Shown: piece by piece, positions 1 to 9,672 of the stretch
Numbering within the stretch: the stretch's first letter is position 1
Layout: the number at the start of each line of letters is the position of its first letter
The notes under the pieces: model-generated
Told to the model about the DNA's origin: nothing
The model's database searches: none
Seen by the model: the letters and a program-made list of their open reading frames with translations, nothing else
Assembly (NCBI RefSeq): GCF_003386795.1
Contig: NZ_QTUC01000001.1
Coordinates: 310,001 to 374,000, forward strand
Length of the DNA: 64,000 nucleotides
Source: Thermasporomyces composti
GTDB taxonomy: Bacteria; Actinomycetota; Actinomycetes; Propionibacteriales; Actinopolymorphaceae
Direction: 5' to 3'
Made by a program: the position numbers and the translations under genes

Positions 1-1
1 C

Positions 2-220
2 GCGGTTCTGGAAGAGCCCCGGCGCCGTCGGGTGCCCTCGGCCGAGCTGACGTCGTCCAAGGCCGAAGCGGTGCTCGCCAACGTCGCGGTGCTCGTCATC
101 ACGACCGATGCCGCCAGGGTGTGGCAGCTGGACCACGATCCGGTGTGGCTCGAACCAAACCTGGTAACGGTCGGACGCTCGGCGGCGACGTCCTCCACCG
201 GGAGGGCCGACGATGCGTAG
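2..220 (+). CDS. C-terminal end of an unidentified protein (5' truncated)
   Basis: The reading frame is already open at base 2 and runs 72 codons to a TAG at 218-220, so the start lies outside the window. The visible part holds a short hydrophobic strand-like segment (LANVAVLVITTDAARVW) and no motif I recognise. It overlaps the ATG of the solute-binding protein by 8 nt, which suggests translational coupling and membership of the same operon. An internal GTG at 32 could start a 62-residue peptide, but the open frame upstream makes a longer protein more likely. Function unknown. Confidence 0.55.
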   Translation, partial: AVLEEPRRRRVPSAELTSSKAEAVLANVAVLVITTDAARVWQLDHDPVWLEPNLVTVGRSAATSSTGRADDA

Positions 221-1649
221 CGTGCCTCGAGGCCAGTCGGGCGCTGGACGGCTTCGCCGGCGGGCGGTCTTAGCCGGGCTCCTGTCGGTCAGCGTGCCTC
301 TCCCCGCGTGCTCGGCGGCCGGCGCACTGCTCGCCGATCGGCCGACCGTGCGGGTCGCGGTGACGTGGAGCGCCGCCGAGCTGTCGTTGTTCCGTCGGGT
401 GATCGACGACCTGCGTCGCCTCCCCGGGGAGATGGCCTATGACGTCGACATCCTCCCCTACGGCGACGACATCTCGGCGGCCCTGGCGACCCGCGGCGCC
501 GGCCGGCCAGACGTCGTCCTGCTGCCCCGGCCGGGCCTCGTCGCCGAGCACCTCGACGCTCTGGCACCGTTGCCCGCTGAGAGCTGGCCAGCGCCCGACA
601 CCTACCCACCGGTGTGGCGGTCGCTGCTCTTCCATCGACATCCCCAGACCGGGGAGCAAGTCCCCTATGGCCTGCCGTTCAAGGTCGCCCACAAGTCCTT
701 GGTGTGGTATCGGCCGTGCCAGTTCGAGCGTCTCGGTCTGCAACCCCCGCAGACCTGGTCGGACTGGCTCGCCCTCAACACCGAGCTGAGCCGGCAGGGG
801 ATCCCCGCGTTGGCACTCGGTGGCGGGGACGGCTGGATGCTCACCGACTTCTTCGAGAACGTTCTCCTCGGACACTCCCCCTGCACCTACGACGCGCTCA
901 GCGGGCCAGCGCCACGCCCGTGGCACGTGCCCGCCGTCCGAGAGGCGTTCCGTTCACTCGGTCAGATGTGGAGCACGCCCGGCGTGGTGGCGGGAGGGGT
1001 ACGTCGGGCGCTCGTCCAGCAGTTCTCGGACGCGGTGCTGGAGGTCTTCCGCTACCACCGCGCCGCGATGGTCGTGGCGCCCGACTTCGCCTGGCCGATC
1101 ATCGAGAGGTTCGGCATCGACCCCGACGGCTGTGACAACCCGGTCGGCACCTTCGCGTTCCCTCCCCCGCGCCGAGGCCAACCGCCGCTCGTCGCCGGAG
1201 GCGACGTCGTGGTGCTGACTCGACCAGCCCGGCCCGAGGCGCGGGACCTCCTCACCCGACTGGTCGACTCGCGAGCGGTCACGAGCTGGATCAGGGCCGG
1301 CGGCTTCGTCTCCCCCGACCTCACCGTGCCCGAGCGGCTGTACCCACCGGACATGCGTCCGGTCGTCCGCCAGCTTGTCAACGAACCGTTCCGCTTCGAC
1401 CTCTCCGACCAGATCGGGGCCGTCGGCGGCCAGGAGGGCCTCTGGCGGGTTCTCCAGCAGTTCCTGACGCGGGTGGGCGACCGGGATACGGCCGCAGTCG
1501 ACGTCGCCGCCGACGAGGCTGTCGCGCAGCTCCTCGCTCTGGAGGACGCCACCGTCGGTCGCGACGTGTCGTCGACGTGGGCGAGGCTGCGCGCCAGCTC
1601 CGCCGAACAGGTCGACCTGTGCGAACCAGGAGCCGGCGATGGCGGTTGA
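213..1649 (+). CDS. ABC importer extracellular solute-binding lipoprotein (sugar family 1 type)
   Basis: This 478-residue protein resembles family 1 solute-binding proteins that deliver oligosaccharides or related ligands to MalFG-type permeases. The N-terminus has an Arg-rich stretch (RLRRRAVLAG), a hydrophobic segment and a Cys near residue 33 in LPAC, consistent with Tat- or Sec-exported lipoprotein processing, although Pro at -2 is not a textbook lipobox. Family-like features include the PFKVAHKSLVWY segment and the TW..WL...L...G.PAL.LG..DGW.L.D.FE pattern in the middle. It overlaps the preceding partial gene by 8 nt and the permease gene by 11 nt. The ligand cannot be told from sequence. 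Confidence 0.8.
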   Translation: MRSVPRGQSGAGRLRRRAVLAGLLSVSVPLPACSAAGALLADRPTVRVAVTWSAAELSLFRRVIDDLRRLPGEMAYDVDILPYGDDISAALATRGAGRPDVVLLPRPGLVAEHLDALAPLPAESWPAPDTYPPVWRSLLFHRHPQTGEQVPYGLPFKVAHKSLVWYRPCQFERLGLQPPQTWSDWLALNTELSRQGIPALALGGGDGWMLTDFFENVLLGHSPCTYDALSGPAPRPWHVPAVREAFRSLGQMWSTPGVVAGGVRRALVQQFSDAVLEVFRYHRAAMVVAPDFAWPIIERFGIDPDGCDNPVGTFAFPPPRRGQPPLVAGGDVVVLTRPARPEARDLLTRLVDSRAVTSWIRAGGFVSPDLTVPERLYPPDMRPVVRQLVNEPFRFDLSDQIGAVGGQEGLWRVLQQFLTRVGDRDTAAVDVAADEAVAQLLALEDATVGRDVSSTWARLRASSAEQVDLCEPGAGDGG

Positions 1650-3417
1650 GAGCCACCGCGGCCTGCGCCTGGAAGTCACCAGTCGTCCGATGAGCGGACG
1701 GCTGGTACCCGGACGGCCGCCCCGCAAGATCGGCCGGTACCTGCTCGGTCTTCCGGCCGCGACCCTGGTCCTCCTGCTGGTCACACCCATGCTGCGAACG
1801 CTCGTGTGGGCGTTCCGGGAGGATGGGTCGTGGACGCTGCGCCACCTCGTCGGCGTCCTGGCCGACGGCGCGACCCAGCGCGCGTTGCTGCACACCCTCG
1901 CCTGGGTCGGCATCGCCGCCGGCTTGGTCGTCGTCTCCTTCTTGCTGGCGTTGGCCAGCCTGCGCTTCGAGCGCTGGGGCACCGCGTTCATGGGCGTGCT
2001 CGTGCTGCCTTTCGGTATCTCGGCCCTCACCTCCGGTGCGGCGTTCCGGCTGCTCTACGACCCGACGCCCGAGCGGGGGACGGTCAGCGCTCTCGCCGCT
2101 CTCGTCGGCGAGAGCCCGGTGTGGCTCGGCCCAGGCCTCATCTGGTTCGTCTTGGTGTCGGCGTTCGCCTGGACGTGGCTGGGTTTCGCGGTGTCGCTGT
2201 TCCGCGCGGGGCTTCGGGCCATCCCTGAGGACGTCGAGCGCGTCGGCCAGGCGCATGGAGCCAGCTGGTTCCAGTTGCTCCGCATTCGCATCCGCCTGGT
2301 GCTGCCCGTCGGGGCTCTCATCCTCCTCACCTTGGTCGTCGCCGCCGCCCGCCTGTTCGACCTCATCCTCATCGTCACACCTGGGCCGATGCGGCAGGAG
2401 GTCGACACCGCCGCGGTCCACTGGTGGCGACTGACGGTCCAGTCCCCGGAGCCAGGCCGGCCGGCCGCGCTTGCCGTCGTCTTGTTCTGCCTGCTGGGCT
2501 GCTGCGCGCTGCTCCTCAGCCACGCGATCGGGCGACGTCGGAGGATGCCACGCACGCCCCGGCCCTGGTGGCGGGAACGCCGGAGCGGTCACGTGCGCTG
2601 GTGGCACGTCCTCCTCGGAGTCGGCGTCGCCGCCATGTGGGTGTTCCCCGTCCTCGTGCTCGTCACGACAGCGCTGCAGACTCCCGAGGACGCCGGCGCT
2701 CGAGGCTGGTGGACGGTCGGCCAGTCAGGCCTGTCGCTGGCGTCCTTCCGTCAGATCATCGACGGCGGACTGCTGAACTCGCTGTGGTCGACGCTGGTCG
2801 TGGCGCTCGGCGCCACGAGTCTCCTCGTGGTCATCGCTCTGCTGGCCACCCCGGCGCTGTCGCTGCGCGTCCCGGACTGGGCCGGTCGACTGGTCGTGGC
2901 GGTGCTCACGATGCTGGCGGTCGCGCCGGTGCAGATGTACGCCATCCCGCTGCGTGACGCGTTCACCTCTCTCGGCGTTGTGGGCTCCCGACTGCCGTTG
3001 ATCGTGGTGCACGTGGCGGCGGGTCTGCCCTTGGCGGTCCTCATCCTGCGCGCCGCCCTCCTGTCCTCCCACCGTCTGTCGTCCCACCGTCCGGCCCTCG
3101 ACGACGTGCTGCTCGGGCAGACCGGCCCGCTGACCGCCCTGCGTCGACTGTGGGACCGCGCCGGAGCCGCGCTCGTCGCGGTGGCGGTGATGGAGTTCGT
3201 CCAGGTCTGGAACGACTTCATCGTCAGCCTCTTCATCAGTGGACCCGGCTCGAGCCCGCTGACGATCGTGCTGTGGGGTGAGGCTCGGCAGTTCGCCACC
3301 TCCGCGGGCACGATCGCGGCGAGCGCCGTGCTCGCGGCGCTCGTCCCGGTCGTCGTGCTCTTGCTGGTGTGGCGCCGGTGGATGGTGCCTGGCCTGACCG
3401 GAGGACTGCTGCGATGA
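1639..3417 (+). CDS. Fused two-domain ABC sugar-type permease (MalF-MalG in one chain)
   Basis: The 592-residue membrane protein contains two binding-protein-dependent permease domains in one chain, roughly residues 30-290 and 320-590. These are usually separate proteins of about 290 residues each. The first domain has a recognisable EAA loop (RVGQAHGASWFQLLRIRIR followed by LVLP). The second has the MalG-like QVWNDFIVSLF segment, but its EAA loop is degenerate (DDVLLGQTGPLTALRRLW). AGGAG lies about 6 nt before the ATG. The gene overlaps the solute-binding gene by 11 nt and the next gene by 4 nt (ATGA). No ATPase subunit is encoded nearby, so a shared MsiK-like ATPase from elsewhere would be needed if this is a working importer. 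Confidence 0.8.
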   Translation: MAVESHRGLRLEVTSRPMSGRLVPGRPPRKIGRYLLGLPAATLVLLLVTPMLRTLVWAFREDGSWTLRHLVGVLADGATQRALLHTLAWVGIAAGLVVVSFLLALASLRFERWGTAFMGVLVLPFGISALTSGAAFRLLYDPTPERGTVSALAALVGESPVWLGPGLIWFVLVSAFAWTWLGFAVSLFRAGLRAIPEDVERVGQAHGASWFQLLRIRIRLVLPVGALILLTLVVAAARLFDLILIVTPGPMRQEVDTAAVHWWRLTVQSPEPGRPAALAVVLFCLLGCCALLLSHAIGRRRRMPRTPRPWWRERRSGHVRWWHVLLGVGVAAMWVFPVLVLVTTALQTPEDAGARGWWTVGQSGLSLASFRQIIDGGLLNSLWSTLVVALGATSLLVVIALLATPALSLRVPDWAGRLVVAVLTMLAVAPVQMYAIPLRDAFTSLGVVGSRLPLIVVHVAAGLPLAVLILRAALLSSHRLSSHRPALDDVLLGQTGPLTALRRLWDRAGAALVAVAVMEFVQVWNDFIVSLFISGPGSSPLTIVLWGEARQFATSAGTIAASAVLAALVPVVVLLLVWRRWMVPGLTGGLLR

Positions 3418-6351
3418 CGGTCACGCCGGATCCGCCACGAGACGCCGACCACCACGGTTCGCCAGGACCGGGCGAGGAGCCGACGGCCGGCCACCAACCT
3501 TCCAGCCTTGGCGCGACCGAGCTCGAGAAGGCCGCCGCCGCACCATCCTCGGCGGGGACGACGACCCAGCCTGCCACGCCGTCACATGCCTTCGCCGCCG
3601 CTCCGGTCGACGTCGGCTCCTCCACGCCGAGCGGGGTGACGACCGGACCGACACCCGCGCCCTACCACCAGCGACCGGCGCCACCGAGAGTCCCCGACCA
3701 CCCGCAGGCGCCGCCGACCGCTCACGCGCTCGACGAGCCACGATCGGGCGTCATCCGCAACACCCTCATCGGCGCCGCGGCGCTCTTCGGCATCTTCCTC
3801 AACGGCCTCGCGTCAGACCTGCTCGCGGGAACGCTGAGCGACTCGCCGACCTGGGCGCCCGTTCAGCACCTGCTCCGCGTGCTGAGCGGGGTCATCGTCG
3901 TGGTGCTCCTCGCGGTCTGGCTCCTCGGCGCGTACTTGCGCAGGCGTCGACCCGTCCGCCAACTCGACAGCGACCTGGTCGCACCAGGACCGCCGACTCG
4001 ACCCGCGTGGTTTCGACCCGAGCCCGTCACCATCGGGCGGGCGGAGGTCGTGCGGCAGGCGGTCGACGTCGTCCTCCGCCGGGGCGTCGTCGCCATCGTT
4101 GGGGCGCCCCGAATGGGAACCTCGACCGTCGCGCACGCCGTCGTCAGCGAGCTCATCCGACAAGGCCACGCCAACCCGGCCCACACCGCGCCCTTTCGAC
4201 GTGCGCGGATGGTCGACCGAACGCCCCGACGACGCCACCACCATCGCCGGACACCTGCTGAGGACGTTCGGGGCGAGCGAGCCGCTGTCCGGGAGCGAGC
4301 AGGTGATGGACGACGCGGCCGCGAGGCTCCTGGAACGTCTGGCTGCGCAGGGCTCGACACTCGTCCTCGACAACGTGTCGAGCGTCGACCAGGTCACGTG
4401 GCTCACCAGGCGGTGGCCCAGCGACGGCTCGGGACCCCTGCTCGTGGTGGCCCTCTCGCACGACCCCGGCAGCCTGACGCTGGCCGACGGCTTCCCCGCC
4501 GAGTCGATCGTGCCCCTCGCTCCGTTGGAGATCGCTGACCTCCGCCAGCTGTGGCGAGCCGAGATCCGAGACGAACGGTGGGACCCCTATCTCGACGACG
4601 TCCTGCGCGCCTGTGACGGCCGTCCCGGCGCGGTCTGGGACCTCGTCCAGGAGCTGACGAGGCCCGGAGCCGACATCTGGCACCCGGAGGAGCTGGTCGA
4701 CCGACTTCAACTGGCGGCCGTCGATCCTCGGCTCCGACAAGCCACCTCCGTCGTCGACCCGCCCGCCAGAGTCTGGTACGCCATCGTGGGCCGAACCCAC
4801 CCGGGCATGTCACGTCGTGCGCGTCGGCTGGCCCGGGCGCTGGCCGACCTGCCAGTGGCCGAGCTCACCGTCGAGGCGATGGAGGCGGTTCGGCGGGGTC
4901 TCGACGAGGACGCCGACAACTCCGCCGAAGGGGAGCCTGAGCGAGCCGAGTACCCCCACCTCGTGGACCCGCTCCACGAGCTCACGGCCAGGAACCTGGT
5001 CCGACAGTCAGAGGCGGGGCGCTACCGGATGCCTCGAGAGATTCGCGTGGCGGTACGCGCCATCGTCACCGACGACAAGCGAGAGGCCCTCCGCGCCGCC
5101 CTGCCTTCCCTGGTGCGACGCTATGCCCACCTGGCCGAACGCTGGCGTGGCGTCCTCGACAGCCGCGCGCACGCCGCCTCGGCGGCTCGCTGGTTCCAAG
5201 CCGAGGAGCCCTTCCTACGCGCACTCGTCACCGCCAGCTACCCCGACGAGCCCGGCGAGACCGACGAGCCACTGCTCACCCTCGTCATCGACGATCTCGC
5301 GACGCTAACGGACGCGTTGGACGTCTGGTACGTGCGCCAGGGCCAGGTGCTTGGCGCCAGGGTCGTCCACAGCAGCTTCGGCGACCTCGCCGAGCGTGCG
5401 GGACGCCCCGACCTCGCCATGGTGGCCGAGACCAGGTGCGCCGCCCTCGCTCGGGCTACCGGACAGTTCGAGGACGCAGCCGCCCGGCTCGAGAGGGTTC
5501 GCCGCCAGCTCGCCGCCTTCGGCAGGTCCACTCGTCGCACGGCGTGGGCCCTGCGGGCTCGGCTCCACCACGAGCAGGCACAGCTCCACCTGGCGCGCGC
5601 CGACCAGTATCACGCCCACACCTCCCCCACATCGGACCACGGCAGCGGCGCAACCGACCCGTTGGCCGCGGCGACCCGACGCGACGTCGAACTGCGCGCC
5701 GCCGAGCGGGAGCTCCAGCACGCGTGGGCGGCGCTGCCCAAGAAGGACACGGCCGGCGAGATCACCACGTTGCTCAGCATGGCCGTCGTCTACCTGCACC
5801 AAGGCGCACCTGAGCGTGCGCTCGACCGGCTTGACCTCGCCGAAACCCGTGCTCAGGACGCCGAGGACGCGACTGCCCTGGCGCACGTCGCCGAGCTACG
5901 GGGAATCGCGGCGTGGATGCAAGGCCGGGCCCCAGTCGCCGTGGCGCTCTGGCAGCGGGCGATGACGCGCTTCAGCGAGCTGGCCGACCACCAAGGGGAG
6001 GCTCGATGTCTCCAACACCTGGGTTCGGCCGTCTTGGTCGCGCCGGAGCTGGCCAGCCTTCTGGTCGGTGACCAGCGACGCCCGCTCGACGAGGTGACCG
6101 CCGTGCGACACGCGTACACGTGGTTGCAGCGAGCCCAACGACTCGTGGCCGGTCAGCCTGAGTCACCGATCGGCCGCCGTTACCTGGACCTCGCCCGCGA
6201 GCGGGTCGGGCACAGCGGCGGCCTCGCCCAAGGCGACGCGGAGGGCGTGGCAGAGGACCACCCCGCCCGCACCGACACGTCGGATGACTCCGACCGTCGC
6301 GGATGGCTCCGCCAGATGCTCGGCCGTCTCGGACGTCGGCTCCTCGCGTAG
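3414..6351 (+). pseudogene. Membrane-anchored STAND-like NTPase with TPR region, interrupted by a +1 frameshift
   Basis: Reading starts at the ATG overlapping the permease stop. Residues 1-110 are a Pro/Ala/Thr-rich tail. Two hydrophobic segments follow (GVIRNTLIGAAALFGIFL and VLSGVIVVVLLAVWLLGAYL), then a P-loop-like GAPRMGTSTVA near residue 229, which has Thr where the Walker A Lys should be. At 4191-4200 (CCC TTT C GAC) the frame must move +1 to continue into DVRGWSTERPDDATTIAGHL, Walker B-like STLVLDN and a long helical TPR-type region ending at 6351. The joined product would be about 978 residues. Both halves are intact, so this is a recent frameshift, a sequencing error or programmed shifting. 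Type assignment is therefore provisional. Confidence 0.65.
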
Positions 6352-6361
6352 GTGGCTGGTT

Positions 6362-6367
6362 CATACT
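6362..6367 (+). promoter_or_regulatory. -10 box of a probable leaderless promoter (PHP hydrolase)
   Basis: CATACT lies 7 nt before the GTG at 6375, and no ribosome binding site is visible in between. This fits a transcript that starts at the start codon. Confidence 0.4.
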
Positions 6368-6374
6368 CGTCTAC

Positions 6375-7829
6375 GTGACCGCACGCAGCGCCGACTCCGC
6401 CGACGAACGGAGCACCGATTCGGGTGTCGGCGACGAACGCACGATCGTCCTCACCGGGCGGTTGGACACCGACGCACCCGACTGGGTCCCCGTCCCGGTG
6501 GACGTACCCGATGGTGTGCGTGAGATCGTCGTCCGCTACACCTACGACAACCCGTCGGCGGGCACCGGAGCACCTGGGAACGCGCTCGACATCGGCATCT
6601 TCGATCCGCGCGGCCATGAGCGAGGAGCCGCACACGGTTTCCGTGGGTGGTCCGGTGGAGCAAGGGAGAGCTTCTCCATCAGTCGGTCCACCGCGACGCC
6701 CGGCTACCTCCCCGGGCCCATTCATCCGGGCACGTGGCACCTCATGCTCGGGCCGTACACGATCACCCCGCAGGGTCTGTCGTACCGAATCGAGGTCACC
6801 TTGCGCTTCGGCCCACCCGGCCCGGACTTCGTCCCTCGATACGCCCCGCGACACGCGACGGGTCGTGGCAGGGCGTGGTACCGCGGTGACCTGCACCTCC
6901 ACACCGTGCACTCAGACGGGCGGCGAGAGCCGGAGGAGCTCGTCGCCGACGTGCGCGCGGCGGGCCTGGACTTCATGGTGTCGACCGAGCACAACACCTC
7001 GAGCGCGTCGGGCGTGTGGGGCTACCACGTCCCGGACGACCTTCTCGTCATCGACGGGGAGGAGATCACGACCCGCAACGGCCACCTCGTGGTGGCAGGG
7101 CTGGACCCGGGCACCTGGCTCGACTGGCGGTACCGAGCCCGCGACGGTGTCTTCCCCGACGTCCTTCGGCACATCCACCGCCAAGGCGCGCTCGCGATCG
7201 CCGCGCACCCGTTCTGTCCGTTCCTCGGCTGTGCCTGGAAGTTCGGGTTCGACGGTCTCGACGCCGTCGAGGTGTGGAACGGCTCGTGGACCCCCGATGA
7301 CGAGGTGACGCTCCGTCAGTGGGACGCCCACCTCGTGGCCGCGGGAAAGGACGGCGCCTGGCTGCCGGCGGTCGGTGGCAGTGACGCGCACGACCACAGT
7401 CAGACCGTTGGCCTCGGGCAGACGGTGGTCCTCGCCGACGACCTCACGAGGGACGCCATCCTCGCCGGTATCCGTGCCGGACGGTGCTACGTCGCGGAGT
7501 CCGCGAACGTCGAGCTGGACTTCTCGGCGAGCGCCGAGGAGGCCACGGCGGGCATCGGCGACCGCCTCTCCCTGAGGCCGGACACCGAGGTGGCGGTGGA
7601 GGTCGCGGTGCGTGGCGCGCCCGGCACGTTCGTCCGCTTGGTCACCGACGCGGGGCCGGTCGCCCAGCTGCCCGTGCCCGAGAGCGGTAACGGGACCGTG
7701 ACGTGGCGGACGACTGCACGCGCGGCGGCCTACATCCGCGCCGAGGTCCGACGGATGCCGTCCGGGCCGCTGCCCTTCGAGCCGATGGTGGCGTTCACCA
7801 ACCCGATCTTCCTGGACGTGCCGTCCTGA
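6375..7829 (+). CDS. CehA/McbA-type PHP-domain metallohydrolase
   Basis: A 484-residue protein. Residues 1-165 form a beta-rich non-catalytic part. The PHP domain starts at DLHLHTVHSDG, whose His residues bind metal, and further metal ligands are seen in STEHNT, DGEEIT, AAHPF and GGSDAHDH. The C-terminal 100 residues are again beta-rich. PHP proteins of this group hydrolyse phosphoester or carbamate bonds with two or three metal ions, and the substrate here is unknown. I chose GTG 6375 because it follows a -10-like box by 7 nt. The upstream ATG at 6303 lies inside the preceding gene and gives a non-homologous extension. There is no signal peptide, so the protein is cytoplasmic. Confidence 0.82.
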   Translation: MTARSADSADERSTDSGVGDERTIVLTGRLDTDAPDWVPVPVDVPDGVREIVVRYTYDNPSAGTGAPGNALDIGIFDPRGHERGAAHGFRGWSGGARESFSISRSTATPGYLPGPIHPGTWHLMLGPYTITPQGLSYRIEVTLRFGPPGPDFVPRYAPRHATGRGRAWYRGDLHLHTVHSDGRREPEELVADVRAAGLDFMVSTEHNTSSASGVWGYHVPDDLLVIDGEEITTRNGHLVVAGLDPGTWLDWRYRARDGVFPDVLRHIHRQGALAIAAHPFCPFLGCAWKFGFDGLDAVEVWNGSWTPDDEVTLRQWDAHLVAAGKDGAWLPAVGGSDAHDHSQTVGLGQTVVLADDLTRDAILAGIRAGRCYVAESANVELDFSASAEEATAGIGDRLSLRPDTEVAVEVAVRGAPGTFVRLVTDAGPVAQLPVPESGNGTVTWRTTARAAAYIRAEVRRMPSGPLPFEPMVAFTNPIFLDVPS

Positions 7830-7867
7830 CAGCGTCCGCCCTGGCGGCGTCCCTCCTGACAGCGTCC
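7823..7867. repeat. Three tandem 15-bp units across a stop codon
   Basis: Units at 7823-7837, 7838-7852 and 7853-7867 follow the pattern CCTGRCRGCGTCC. Units 1 and 3 differ only at their first base, and unit 2 differs at a few positions. The stop codon of the PHP hydrolase (7827-7829) sits in unit 1. Confidence 0.7.
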
Positions 7868-7925
7868 GGAGGGCACTCCACGGGCGGATGGTCACCGCGG
7901 TGGCGGCGGCCCACCAGCAGAGCCG

Positions 7926-8288
7926 TCAGTGGAAGGAGTCGCCGCAGGCGCAGGAGCCGACCGCGTTGGGGTTGTCGATCGTGAAGCCCTGCTTCTCGAT
8001 CGTGTCGACGAAGTCGATGACGGCGCCGTGCAGGTACGGGGCACTCATCCGGTCGACGACCACGTCGACGCCGCCGAAGGTCCGGACCACGTCACCTTCC
8101 AGCTCCCGCTCGTCGAAGAAGAGCTGGTAGCGCAGACCCGAACAACCACCCGGCTGCACCGCGAGCCGGAGCCGCAGGTCGTCACGACCCTCCTGCTCGA
8201 GAAGGCTCTTGACCTTGGCGGCCGCTGCGTCGGTGAGGACGACGCCTTCCTGCCGCTCCTGCTGGGTCACGTCGCCTGAAATGGTCAT
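7926..8288 (-). CDS. erpA: HesB/IscA-type iron-sulfur cluster insertion protein
   Basis: A 120-residue A-type carrier that receives Fe-S clusters and passes them to apo-proteins in the cytoplasm. The three conserved cysteines are present: one in PGGCSGLRYQL and two in the C-terminal GSCACGDSF. The start is set at ATG 8288, preceded by a GGAG..GAGGT stretch. The frame is open for 45 codons further upstream, but that extension has no family similarity. It lies 158 nt downstream of the glycerate kinase gene on the same strand. LipA in this window is one likely client that needs two 4Fe-4S clusters, but this link is only an inference. Confidence 0.92.
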   Translation of the reverse strand: MTISGDVTQQERQEGVVLTDAAAAKVKSLLEQEGRDDLRLRLAVQPGGCSGLRYQLFFDERELEGDVVRTFGGVDVVVDRMSAPYLHGAVIDFVDTIEKQGFTIDNPNAVGSCACGDSFH

Positions 8289-8423
8289 ACCTCGGACTCC
8301 CGTGGTCGGATGTCGGCTCAGTGATGTCGGCCCGATTTCGTCCGCATGGTGCTCAACACCGGCATCGGCACCGGCATTCCAGTGCTCCGGACCCATCGTT
8401 GCACAAGCGCACCGCCGCGACAC

Positions 8424-8469
8424 TCAACGGGACCAGGTTCGCCCCGTCAACGCGACCAGGTTCGGGCGA
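8424..8469. repeat. 23-bp tandem duplication containing the glycerate kinase stop codon
   Basis: The 18-mers at 8424-8441 and 8447-8464 differ at one base, and the period is 23 bp. The minus-strand stop codon (8447-8449) lies in one copy. The other copy lies just beyond it and repeats the codons for the last residues RTWSR. Confidence 0.75.
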
Positions 8470-9553
8470 CCCGCTCGGCGAGCGCGGCCAACGACTCCCG
8501 GGGTCGGCCGAGCGCCTCCTTCTCGCCGACGAGGTCGACCACCGAATAGGCCGACTCCACCCCCATGGCCCGCATCTCCCGGGCGCCGACGTGGACCTGA
8601 CCCGCGAGCACGACACAGGGTCGGAGCGCCCGCGCCGCGACGGTCGCGACGCCGGAGACCACCTTGCCGCTGGCCGACTGGAAGTCGAACGAACCCTCAC
8701 CGGTCAGGACGAGGTCGACGTTACGGGCCTTCTCGGGCAGACCGACCGCCTGAGCGACCGTGTCGATGCCCGGCACTCTGCGCCCCCCGAGGAGGAGAAG
8801 GGCGTAGCCCAGACCGCCCGCCGCACCCGCTCCCTTGGCGTCGGCGAGCCGACGGTCGGCGAGATCAGCCAGCCGTGCCAGCGCGGCGTCGACGACCACG
8901 AGGCGCTCCCGCCGCAAACCCTTCTGCGGCCCGAAGACGTTGGTCGCACCACGCAGGCCGAGCAACGGGTTGTCGACATCGCTGGCGACGAGCAGCTCGA
9001 CACCAGCCAGCCGCTCACGCGCTGCTCGGACGTCGAGGCGGGTGAGGTCGGCGAGCGCTCGCGGCCCACCGGTGAGGGCGGTCGGCGGGTCGGCGACCGC
9101 GCCCATCGCCGCGAGGAGGCCCGCACCGCCGTCGTTCGTCCCGCTTCCACCCAGGCCGACGACGACCCGCCGCACCCCGGCGTCGAGAGCGGCGCGAAGC
9201 AGCTCACCGACGCCGTAGGTGGTGGCAGCCTCTGGGTCACGCCGGTCGGCGGGAACCAGCGCGAGCCCGCACGCCTGCGCGGACTCCACGTACGCGGTCC
9301 GCTCGTGGAGCAGGAGGGTCGCCGGCGTGGGTTCGCCGAGCGGCCCGGTGACCGTCACCGCTTGCAGCTCGCCGCCGAGAGCGGCGTGGAGCACGTCGAT
9401 GAAGCCTGGGCCGCCGTCGGACATCGGTGCCGTGAGGACCTCGTCGCCGGGTGCCTGGCGGCGCCAACCTTCGGCGATCGCCTCGGCGGCCTCGACCGCA
9501 CTCAGGGTGCCGGCGAACTTGTCGGGAGCGATCAGCACGCGCACGCCGGCCAT
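8447..9553 (-). CDS. Glycerate kinase (GarK/GlxK family)
   Basis: A 368-residue glycerate kinase that phosphorylates glycerate with ATP to a phosphoglycerate. Family landmarks are the N-terminal RVLIAPDKFAGTLSA, PMSDGGPGF, VVGLGGSGTNDGGAG, ASDVDNPLLG, FGPQKG and TGEGSFDFQS. The start is ATG 9553 (MAGVRVLIAPDKF), which matches the family N-terminus and has GGTGGAAG just upstream. The open frame before it is not homologous. It is transcribed toward erpA and may share its transcript. The last codons and the stop are duplicated in tandem just downstream. Confidence 0.9.
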   Translation of the reverse strand: MAGVRVLIAPDKFAGTLSAVEAAEAIAEGWRRQAPGDEVLTAPMSDGGPGFIDVLHAALGGELQAVTVTGPLGEPTPATLLLHERTAYVESAQACGLALVPADRRDPEAATTYGVGELLRAALDAGVRRVVVGLGGSGTNDGGAGLLAAMGAVADPPTALTGGPRALADLTRLDVRAARERLAGVELLVASDVDNPLLGLRGATNVFGPQKGLRRERLVVVDAALARLADLADRRLADAKGAGAAGGLGYALLLLGGRRVPGIDTVAQAVGLPEKARNVDLVLTGEGSFDFQSASGKVVSGVATVAARALRPCVVLAGQVHVGAREMRAMGVESAYSVVDLVGEKEALGRPRESLAALAERVARTWSR

Positions 9554-9660
9554 CTTCCACCGCCCGGGTGTCCTGCTCTCACCGGGGGTGACGCGCTCGC
9601 CGCCCTCGCGTTTCCCCTGGGATGCGCACTGGCCGCTATCGAGCGTCGACGTGCGCGACG

Positions 9661-9666
9661 TATGGT
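9661..9666 (+). promoter_or_regulatory. -10 box of a probable leaderless promoter (GNAT gene)
   Basis: TATGGT lies 6 nt before the GTG at 9673, with no ribosome binding site between them. Confidence 0.45.
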
Positions 9667-9672
9667 CGCCTC

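Noticed and set aside
3414-7829. STAND/TPR and PHP genes as a phage-defence island
   Set aside because: The neighbours are transporter genes, no nuclease or other effector domain is visible and the P-loop is degenerate, so a defence claim is not supported.
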